Of a stretch of DNA of 64,000 bases, positions 55,075 through 64,000 are shown piece after piece. How positions within the stretch are numbered: the first letter of the stretch is position 1; each line of letters begins with the position of its first letter. The notes below the pieces were generated by a model. That model was not told where the DNA came from and did not search any database. It saw only the letters and a list, made by a program, of their open reading frames with translations. Origin of the DNA: Crocodylus rhombifer (Eukaryota; Chordata; Crocodylia; Crocodylidae); assembly GCA_038503035.1 (NCBI GenBank), contig JAVSML010024311.1:911859-975858 (forward strand), written 5' to 3'. A program made the translations under genes and the position numbers.

Positions 55075-57900
55075 AGAACTCAGAATACGGAATAAAAAAG
55101 ACTAGCAATCACTCCAAGTGATGGAAAACACCACATGGCCCCAGAAGTTAAACAGACTAAGGAGATAGTGCCAGTGAAAGGATGGAGCTGCACAAGACTT
55201 GAAATTCTCCAGAAATGTGAAGGACATCTGGAGAGACTAGAAAAAAATGCTCCCACCTGTACCTGCAAGTAATGGGTATCAGTGAAAGGGAAGTCAGTGA
55301 GAAGGCAGGTTTAGTTCTGATAATAGCTGGTTCTGAAACACTTGATACTTTAAAAGTTTTCAGTTAATCCAAGCAGAGACAGCTTAGAAACTGAATTGTA
55401 AAATTCAGTGCATTCTATACTCCCCATTAAAAAGACTGATTTAAGGCTGGAAAACAAAACTGGAGGTTTTATCAGGTCTGGGTTCCTGATAAAAAACCAA
55501 ATCATGATGAAGACTAGACAAAAAGAGACTCCTGGCAAATCCAGAATTAACCCTTGACAAAGAAATTAGAATTTGCCAAACAAAGGAATTCTCACTGAAA
55601 CTTACGAAAAGCGGACAGTGTACTGCATCACTTTCCAAGCATTTGTGAGCACCACTACAACACAGATTAGACATAGTGCATGACAAGGGTGCCAGTATCT
55701 TAGAAGAATTCTTCATAGGAGCAATAGATTAAAACTAAAGCAAATGGGTCATGCATTAAAGTTGACCATGGGTACTACATGCCAATAACAGGAACTAGAA
55801 GTAAAGACGTAGACAATAGCAGAAAGTAAACATGTGACATTTAGGTCACATAGTGGTGAGTTTTTCCTCCCTGAGAGGGTATATAAACTATTTGCATAAG
55901 TAAATAGAAATTGGAAACTATATCCTTTGTAGTAGTACCAGGGTAAAAAGTATCCATTACTGAATTTTAAATGTGCCATGCCATTAGTGAATGCATGCAG
56001 TGATGGGTTAAGAGGAATTCTTAGCAATTGAGGAAGAGTTTGAGGATCACTTCAAAGAGGATAGAGAAAATCACAACTGAGTGTAAAACACAAGAAAAGA
56101 AAGAGCCTAACTATTCTGAAATTCATGCCCCTAGGAAAGTTCCTCCTGAGTTATGGCAGATGTTGATAGAGAAGTTGGATAGGCTTACTGCTCCAAGAAT
56201 CATGGAAGAAAATAGGAATATGGCAGCCACATACTTTGGTCATTGTAGAAAAAAACTGGAACACTTCATTCATGTATAGGCCCAGTAGAAGTAAATCAAT
56301 ATGTTAAAAAAGGGGTGAAATGTCAAGAGAGATGGCCAATGCAAATATTTCTCAAGGTCTGATGCGTCAAAGCAGAGTCTTGGCAGGTGACCTTAAAGGA
56401 ACGAAACGTACCATTTATGCATTTTCAGGACTGCCTTTGGCATTTGGTTTGTTCTGCCCTTGAGATATTTCACTGACAAACACAGAATGTCTTTGGTAGT
56501 ATTGAGAGCGTACTAAGGTGATACTTTGATCAGGGAAGAGCAGTAGAGGAATATGACCAAGGCTTGAAGCAGTTGTGGAAAGAGAGAGAGCTCCTGGACT
56601 GAAGCAAAACAAACAGAAATGTAAATTTTGTACTATGGAGAAAACATGCCTTGGAGAGAAGTTCACACAGGTAGACAGTTATGAGCTTGAGACCATCGCT
56701 AGCATATGTGTGCCTCAAGACACAAAGAAGGGGTAGAAATTAATGGAAAATTTTGTGTTGAAATTTGTGGCTAATTTAGCTGCTCAAAGCAGTAACAGGA
56801 GAGTGCTACTGTGCAATGCTGTCTAATGGCCATGGGATGCAGGTCTTACAGAACTTGAGACAGTTCAAGGAGTTAAAGATGCTTCAGTCCTGAGAGTCTA
56901 TGATAAGCCAAAAGATAAATTGTCCAGACACTTCCAAGGAGGAAATTGGTGCATTTACCTTATATCAGTAGTTAAAATTGAAAACAGTGCTTCACAAAAA
57001 CTTAATGCCAATATACCAAAATAAAGAAAGATGCTTTGGGCTTCATTCATGCATGCTAATGTTTCACAGGCAGTGAAACTGCAGTGCAGCAAAATCTAGA
57101 TTTAGATTATATATATATATGTAAATCTGATTTTTTTTTTTAAATAACTGATCTCAGACAAAATGTGGGTTGTGATTGAGCTACCTACTGTTGAGGATGA
57201 GATTGTGTAAAAAACAATTAAGTCTGTTAGCACTGGATGACAGATACAGTATATTCCCAACCCCTATTATCTCTTAATAAGGGGGAACTTTTAGTATTAG
57301 ATGGGACATTTTTGGAGGCCTTTGAATGGTGATTCATAAAACATAACAAAAATATGTTTTAAAAGTATATACACATCATTTAATGGTTAAAAAACCCCCC
57401 AGTGAGAGGTCACAGATGTTTTATAATAGCTGCAAATGAAGAATATTATTGAGGAAGTTATTAAGGCTTGTTACATATGCCAAAAATGTAGGATGTGTCA
57501 AGTGGAGGAGTCCATTCTGATGGCATAGGAAATACATCTCCTAGGAGCATAGCAGAGATTTATTTATGTTGTCTTGAATAATCTGTGTATTTGTTCTATA
57601 GAATTATGATCACTTTGCTAATATAGCCTTTCTGAAGATACTACAGCTAAAAATTATACTTATCGCTAAATGGGTGTGCAACAGAGGGCACTTGTTTAAG
57701 CAGTTATCAAAAGCAATATGCTGATAATTTAAAGTGCATTGACACCCAGTTCAAGAAGACCTCTGGTAATAGCTAGTGCAAGGGATTAAGTGTAAATGAA
57801 TCAGGAGTAACATATAGAAATGGCAACAACCTGGTTCAAAGATCAAGAGATCTGTTACAGAACAATAGAAAACTAAAGAGAATCATTTCCAGACACAGTA
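55075..57900 (+). mobile_element. ancient Ty3/gypsy LTR-retrotransposon relic
   Basis: Successive short segments in shifting plus-strand frames match the gag-pol order of gypsy elements. Gag-like text (LTLDKEIRICQTKEF) lies near 55550-55600. The N-terminal reverse transcriptase block (IHAPRKVPPEL, then LDRLTAPRIMEE) is at 56120-56210. A degraded FGIxFxxxxxxF and EEYDQGLKQLWKE region lies near 56430-56580. CKFCTMEKTCLGEKFTQ is at 56620-56670, followed by an RNase H lead-in (LRVYDKP). An integrase-like zinc region (EEVIKACYICQKC) lies near 57450-57500. No LTRs could be paired. Many stops and indels show great age. Not functional. Confidence 0.65.
56028..56279 (+). pseudogene. gypsy reverse transcriptase N-terminal fragment
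   Basis: An 83-residue open frame. IHAPRKVPPELWQMLIEKLD, then RLTAPRIMEE, corresponds to the conserved P-R-R-V-P ... L-K-x-E-L-D-R-L ... G-V-I-x-x block at the start of Ty3/gypsy reverse transcriptases. The normally following W-V-N-S-x-V and I-R-I-C-I-D-P blocks are frameshifted or worn. Neighbouring relics on the same strand support the call. Confidence 0.65.
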
Positions 57901-60254
57901 TCCTCCTGGTTCTGCAATTCAAGCCTTGCAACTTCCACATGGCTTAACAGACACACAATAAATACAGAGCTCTGGAAAATATCTAGACCCCACAAAATTA
58001 TGCTTCAGGAGTTAATGGGGCAAGCATTTTTTCAAAGTTGATGCTTATGCCAATTACAATTAAAATATCTGTAGTTGCCACTGCTTGATAGTAATAGTAT
58101 TTCATAGCTAAATAGTATTTCATAGTTTATTTCACAACTAAAAAGCACATTAAAAATCCCTTAGTGCTGCTCCTATCACTACTAGAGGGAATATGAGGAA
58201 AGTTCAGAGATGAATGGAATAGCAGAGGAAATGGCTGCTTGAAAGAGACAGTAAACACTCATTGCAGGTGAGTTTCAGAGCCTTTGCTTCCTTCAAACCA
58301 AGTAAGCACAGCCCAATGATAACGCTATTCTGGGAAGTCATCCATGCTCTAAATGATGCATGTCTCTTCTGCTTAACTGCTGTTTTGTTCCATCCAAACG
58401 GCAGGGCCCACAGACCTGAATAAAAATTGGGATTATCTAAGATATTACAATTTCATCACCTTCATCCACTGAATCTCTCCCAACTCAGCAGCAGATTTTT
58501 AAAATCCCCAAAGTTAATTCTGATACAGAAAATATCTATTTCTCTAACTAGGGAAATGGATCTGGAAAGAACAACTCTCCTATTTCCAAAGAAGTATATA
58601 GCACATCTTTGCATGGTGCTCAAAAAACATAGCTGGCAAAGTACTGGAGGGGAAAATCCCACAGGAGAAAAACCTGTTACATTTTTAACAAGATTTAGAA
58701 GCAACTTAAGCTAAATAAAACTTCACTTGACAAAGACAGTCACATTAGAAAGCTAAGTCAGTAATGATGCCCTGTGGTTCCCTGTGTTGTTCTAACTGCT
58801 TAACATTTAATATTGGTAAGTTATTCAGGGCTAGACTTTTACTTTTTCAGTCTGCGATGACATGTTACTGTGTCTCCACCCTTGCCAATTTTATTTGCAT
58901 TGTAAACATGCTGATAAAAATAACGGCAGAGGTTATGCTGTAAGGTGCTAACATTTGTTATCAGGGCTGGGGGAATGGAGAGTTTTGATCGGAAGACAGT
59001 CTTATTAAACCAATTATATTGCTTTGGGCTTGCTCAGCAGAAAGAGCAAACACCTTTAATATAGTAAAGACAGCTTCCCACTGAGTAAAGCAAACTCAAC
59101 TATGGACTCACAGGGACATACGGTAGAGATGTAAAAAGTCAGCAGAAGAGTGGTGAGTATCACTTGGAGCAGAAGAAGAGAGAACTCCTTGGGTACAGAG
59201 CTTCCTGGAAAGGTAAAGACTTCTGAGCAAGCAAATTGCCTGCTCTTGCTGTTTTCTTCTTTGTTCAATGAAATGGGGTTGTGTGTTTATTTTTGTGAAT
59301 ATATCTATTACATGAATCAGTATATCTATACATATAATCAGTATCTCCTCCTTACAGAAACAACCCTTCAAGGCCCCAAATACTGGCTAACCACACAGCC
59401 AAAGAAGAGTTGCTATGTTTTACTTTGAAAGTGGGAAAAAAGAACCCAAATCAACATTATGTTCTGGTCAAATCCACCTGGAATTTTACTTAAGTTTAGT
59501 TCTGGTTTTCACTCTCCACCCCACTTCCCCAAAACAACCTCAGAAAGCCTGTTCTGCAAGTTTCAGGTTTGTTTGAGGAAGACGCTTGCCATCCTGAAAG
59601 CAAAAGGGGAAAGGTTATTTCTATGCATAAGCCCTTGCTACTGTAACTGCAATTGGGACTCACTCATGCAGACTTCCTGGAAATGACTAGAAGGTGTGAA
59701 TTGGAGCTAGGCCAGTAGTTGCTATACACAGTTGAAAATGTTTCTCCATGGAACATGAACTCCATGTCAGCTGCTTGTAGACATCAGGTTACAAAGGGAT
59801 CTCTTTATTGTATATATAATTTCTGTACAATGTATTTTCTACCATCTCTATCCAGGTGCTTATGCATATGCCTATACTTACACCTATATTCTCTCTAACA
59901 CGATGACATTTCAGGTAAGAAATCTGACTTATTGTTATGGCTGAAAAGACTACAACAAAAGTAACTGTAGTTTTTAGTTTTGAGGAGGTTTCAGGCTAAC
60001 AGCCTCATTTTCTGTAATGGTCTCATTGGACTGCAGTTTATTTTCCAAATTTCCAATATGAGCCTGAAAGACCTTATCAGGAAAATGAAGCTGAGAAGTC
60101 ACCAACAAAAGGAATCCAGTTCAGTAATTTATCCTAATATGGCCAGTTGCTATTGTGGGAAGAGAATTTAGTTGCATGTTGTCTGAGGTAATTTCCAAAG
60201 AGCTTCCATTTGTGAGGAAAGAGCAAGATTTCTTCTTTTTTACCCTGTCTCACA
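57901..60254. other. no recognised gene
   Basis: Unique-looking AT-rich sequence. A small duplication TAGTATTTCATAGCTAAATA, then GTATTTCATAG, is at 58098-58130. Short open frames (58427-58714 and 59150-59428, plus) show no known domain. Confidence 0.45.
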
Positions 60255-60490
60255 AGACAGCATGCAGTGAAATTCAAGGCCAGCAAAATGAAGACATAAG
60301 ATAAGGAAATGTTACTTTACACAGAACGCGGTCAGCCTGTGGAATTCACTTATTCATGAAATGGGTAGGATTTTGTTTAACAGAATAGTGAAGTTGTAGT
60401 TCTCTATTCGATGTACTGCTATGCCAGATGAGACATCAACATTTAAGACATAAAAAACTCTGATTGGAAAGCTTGGAAAAGAATCTGCTC
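60255..60490 (+). mobile_element. old CR1/L3-like LINE 3'-part relic
   Basis: AAGATAAGGAAATGTTACTT, then ACACAGAACGCGGTCAGCCT and GTGGAATTCACTTATTCATG, resembles the L3-type block (RLxxxFTQRVVNLWNSLP) and the following noncoding sequence GAAAGCTTGGAAAAGAA. No open frame remains. Confidence 0.5.
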
Positions 60491-61800
60491 GTACTTTTCA
60501 CGCGCAGAAAACTGAAAAATTGATATAACTGGGAGATTATACCTTTTCCATTCACTTTCTTAAATATTAACAAATAGCTACTTTTAGAGCTCTTTTTGAC
60601 CTCTGATCAATGGTCCAGTAACATGGTAACTCCCGTGATGTTGCTCCCTAAGTCACAATGCACACCCTGTTATGAATATGATAACAATCTGCTTCTTTTT
60701 TGGATAGAATGAAGACAAGAAGCACACAGAGAAGCACACATACCTATTTCTACCTACTATTTTTTTGATATTGTATTTTTTTAAAGTCACCAGAAATTGC
60801 AATGCAACATGGGAGATTAAATGGTGGAAGAACTTTTTCACACTTGTGCTATACCTACAGGAACTTGTACTGACCCCCCCACCTTTAAAACAGAAGCAAA
60901 TAAATAGTGTGTATGAGTGTGTTTAATTGTTTGGGAGCTAGGTTTTCTCATTACGTATTGAGGTTATAAAACAGACAACTTTGCTTGGGTGTTAGCTAAT
61001 GTAAGCATCTCTGTGGCAGCAATTGTTATGCCATCAGGCCTCGGTTTGCTAGGACAATAAAAATGTATGACTGGAAGAGACCTCTTCAGCCATAAGTCCA
61101 GTTCCTTGTGTTTGAAAGCAACTCTTTACCCAAGGATTCCTCAAACTTGCCACTTCAAACCAAAATTTTCTCTTCAAAGCCTCACATGCAACTACCGGGT
61201 ACAAAAATGGAAACATCAAAAACACCTAAAAATGTCAGAGGTAAAAGCATGGTAAATGAGGGCACTGTTAATGCCCTGCAACTACAATGATAGAGAAATA
61301 CTTGGTTAGTATATAATCTGAGGATCCTAGGAAAAGGACCATGCCCCACACATCAGAGGAAGGCAATCCCCATCCTCTTTGCCCCTTCCTCCATTCTTAG
61401 CTCTCTCACCAAAGAGAAAAATTCTCTCTTGACCTCAAATCTAGTGATTGATACAACCCAGAGAAGAATACATAGACTTTCTTCTCAGGGAGATTTTCAA
61501 AGTATTGGCAGGACCATCAGTGCATCCCAGTCACAAGCCCACAGCCTTAATTTTGACTAACACCCCACTGATTCAGTGTAAGAGAACTGCTGATGCTTAA
61601 AGCACTAGCAACCCAGCACTCAGCAGGAAAATAAATAATCAGTTTGGGTTGCTCATGCTTTATGTATCAACAACAATGCATGCAACAATTCTCTTCCAAG
61701 AAGACCACGCAGTCTCCACCATAATGGATCTGATAATACCTGGAAAAGCACATTGAAAGCACAAAGGATCTTCACAGATCACCTGGTTAGTAAGTGAATG
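60491..61800. other. no recognised feature
   Basis: Unique-looking AT-rich sequence with no supported gene. Confidence 0.5.
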
Positions 61801-61990
61801 TTGCTAATGCCAGTCATACCAGCCTATAGTATTCTTTCCTTTAACATCTTTTAATCACAGACAACTCCAAAATCATGTTAAAAGAGAGATTAACGATGCT
61901 GATCTTTCTTTTAACAAGTTTTTGGAGTTGTCTGTGATTAAAAGATGTTAAAAGGAAGAATGCTATAACCTGGTATGACTGGTATTAGCA
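61801..61990. mobile_element. hairpin MITE, 190 bp near-perfect inverted repeat
   Basis: The left arm 61801-61885 and right arm 61907-61990 pair over about 84 bp with few mismatches (TGCTAATGCCAGTCATACCA against TGGTATGACTGGTATTAGCA; TTAACATCTTTTAATCACAG against CTGTGATTAAAAGATGTTAA). The loop is about 21 bases. The DNA strand or a transcript would fold into a long snapback. No coding capacity. The transposon class is unknown. Confidence 0.85.
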
Positions 61991-61994
61991 GAAC

Positions 61995-62182
61995 AAGAGG
62001 CATAACCAGAACAGCTCTGTGTCTGGGCCAGTGGCTGTGCATTGGGTAGCAGTGGCTGCCATGCTGACAGTGGCAGCTGTGTGGCTAGATGCCAGCTGCA
62101 ACATGAACTATTTTTGCCCTCCTGCTAAAGGTGAGGCCTGAGGTTGCTGCCCCAGGTCACCCCACCATCACTTACACTACTG
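61995..62182. mobile_element. possible hAT MITE, 188 bp, abutting the hairpin
   Basis: The left end is AAGAGGCATAACCAGAACAG and the right end, reverse-complemented, is CAGTAGTGTAAGTGATGG. The flanks AGCAGAAC (61987-61994) and GGCAGAAC (62183-62190) match at 7 of 8 positions. The left flank includes the last four bases of the hairpin MITE, so this element inserted at its edge. Confidence 0.5.
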
Positions 62183-64000
62183 GGCAGAACTTTTGCACTG
62201 TCTGGACCGCCAGACATAGCACACTTTTAACTGTACAGCTGGATAAAAAAAATGCTATACAAAAACCTTTAGCTCCTGTGATAAGGTCTTCTAGGGTTCT
62301 TAAGACAGAACTGGGATCCTTTTGTATCCCACTATGAAAAGCACTGGAATAAATGTGATTTCAGTATCCCTGACTTAAGTAGTACGTGTCTCAACACTTT
62401 AGAATAGCTTGGCAGCTTATAAGACTCAGTGTATCCCCCAGATAAAAATTAAAAATCTGTGTGTTGGAAGAAAAATGCCACATTGGCAATAATTGAATGC
62501 CAATGTCATAACTGAAAACTTTCTATCTGGCCATTGATTACTTTGCCAAGGATTGTACATTAGTCTTGTCAGCTCCTTTTCAGCAGTTTCCACATAATGT
62601 ATTATAAATAATATAAATAAAAGAAATAAAAGGAATATAACATTATTTGGCCACATAATTATCTAGCCCTGGTGCCACCAGCCACACTGCAGTTGTTAGT
62701 AGTAGAGAGTTCTGCTAGGCTGCAAACGTTCAGTACGTCAGGACCTCCTCACCTCAGTACCATCTGTAAGTGCAGGTGTCCCAGGAATTCCCATTCAAGT
62801 GTATGAAGGAGCCAAATTTGTGGACTTGAAATGGAAAAAAGACTTTTCATGGATCAAAGAAAATATGGAACTAAATTCTGCTCTGAAGTATCAAACATGT
62901 CATTCTTATGACGTCAGTGAAGTTGTAAGGGTGTGGAGAAAGTCCCAAGTATGGAGAAGATCTGTGTTATCTGTGAAATAATAACTTTATACACCAGGAA
63001 TAAGAATCTCTCTCTGATACACCAACTTTAAAAGGACATTTAAACCATAAAAATAACAGGATCTAGAACTGGCTTTCATAAAGGAATAATAATTCTGCTT
63101 TTCAGGAGGGCCCTACATGAATGCTAAAGATTGGAATATTGACTGGGCAATGCTGTGTCTCTATTTTTAATACACTCCCTTATTAAATGATCCCAGGCAA
63201 CTACTTTCTTCACTACACTTACAAGAACTGTTGTATTTAACTATATAGCTATTGAACCAAGACTCACAGGTCATTCTTTTTGTTTCAGAGAGGTAGCTTT
63301 GTGAATGCAAGTTTTTCTACCCTGGATGCTGTCCAATTACAATGTTCACAAACAATAGCTTCAGTAAACACTTATACTTAGTCTTTGAGAAATCTATGCC
63401 TAAATGCTATTCTGAGAGAGTGTATGACCTTTCTTCTGGAATGATAGTGTTTGATATACTCTGGTTTTCTTTGTACTGTACATAAACAGAAAATCAGAAA
63501 GTTATAGGGCAAATATTTGTATTTTCCCCATTGGTGAGAATTGGTGTTTTCATCCATCCAGGGCAGGCTGAATTAGACAGAAGAAAGACCCTGCAATTGC
63601 AGAACTTTAGGAATGGCAACATAAAGAAATATCTAAAATGGAAAAAGTAGTCTTGAATTCCTTTTTAAGAATACTGAGATACATTTTTAATAGCCCTCTA
63701 GAAGTGACTGCAAACCTATCAGCATTTGGCCTTTAAAGGCACCAAGAACATAAATAACTTCAGGGAGCAGGTGGCAGTACACCTGGGCTTCATTAGTGAC
63801 AAAGCCCCCACCTCCCTCCCTTTTCTTTTTCTATCAGCCAGATACACTACATATCTTTCTTTGATTTTCCTTCTGATTCATCTTTTCTCTTCTCTTTTCT
63901 TCATGGATCTCTTTCCTTTCAACTATTTGGCAACCTTTTGGCTCCCTTCTCCCCTCCACTTCCCCCCCCCCCAGGCTATTTTAATAAGACACTGCCTAGC
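62183..64000. other. no recognised gene; polypyrimidine tract at the end
   Basis: Unique-looking AT-rich sequence. From 63800 to 63974 the plus strand is strongly pyrimidine-rich, ending in a 12-base C run and AGG. A 60-residue frame at 62799-62981 shows no known domain. Confidence 0.45.

Noticed and set aside
58427..58714. 95-residue plus-strand open frame
   Set aside because: No motif, no neighbouring coding evidence; composition like the surrounding noncoding DNA.
63800..63976. Polypyrimidine tract followed by AG, resembling a 3' splice site
   Set aside because: Simple pyrimidine-rich DNA; the following bases are few and there is no recognisable exon before the window ends.
1..64000. CRISPR array or bacterial operon
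   Set aside because: No evenly spaced identical repeats and no prokaryotic gene layout; the content is vertebrate nuclear DNA.

Overview
The window reads as vertebrate nuclear DNA, most likely from a sauropsid and probably a crocodilian (a turtle is the main alternative). The reasons are many CR1 LINE copies ending in the typical ATTCTATG-like 8-mer tails, a dense set of hAT-type DNA transposons and foldback MITEs, and old MIR, L2 and L3-like relics, in a moderately AT-rich background. There is no bacterial-style gene organisation. I found no intact host protein-coding gene, no convincing host exon, no tRNA or rRNA gene and no CRISPR array. All recognisable coding sequence belongs to decayed transposable elements, so this is intergenic or large-intron sequence.

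Region by region. 1-7.9 kb: a CR1 3' end and an LTR-like block lie at the edge, followed by a three-level nest: a CR1 reverse transcriptase gene (1343-1432 and 6789-7898) was cut by a MITE-like element (1433-6788), which was itself cut by a 4.9 kb hAT transposon (1680-6548) with a perfect 8-bp target duplication. That hAT holds a broken minus-strand transposase with a BED finger. 7.9-15 kb: mostly unique sequence with a few MITEs. 15.2-18.4 kb: a MIR fragment and two plus-strand CR1 copies. 20.6-21.3 kb: a foldback hAT element. 24-30.9 kb: MIR, a perfect (GT)34, MITEs, and a cluster of short hAT elements with target duplications. 33.1-34.1 kb: a foldback hAT inside a MITE. 39.6-46.2 kb: two elements of a TAGGGACAG-ended family, a minus-strand CR1, an L2-like relic, a MITE and MIR. 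48.3-51.9 kb: a palindromic MITE, then a minus-strand CR1 inserted into an older plus-strand CR1/L3-like LINE. 53.2-55.1 kb: the best-preserved CR1. 55.1-57.9 kb: a very old Ty3/gypsy retrotransposon whose gag, RT, RNase H and integrase remnants can still be followed. 61.8-62.2 kb: a near-perfect 190-bp hairpin MITE abutting another hAT MITE.

The window records waves of element activity. The nests give relative ages: L3-like, gypsy, L2 and MIR are oldest; CR1 and the CTACACATG MITEs come next; hAT elements land inside those. Autonomous LINEs and hATs would have supplied enzymes to the short non-autonomous copies, but no copy here looks active. The most novel content is two or three MITE families seen in several copies and an unclassified duplicated segment. 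All identifications come from reading motifs and internal comparison; no database search was possible.
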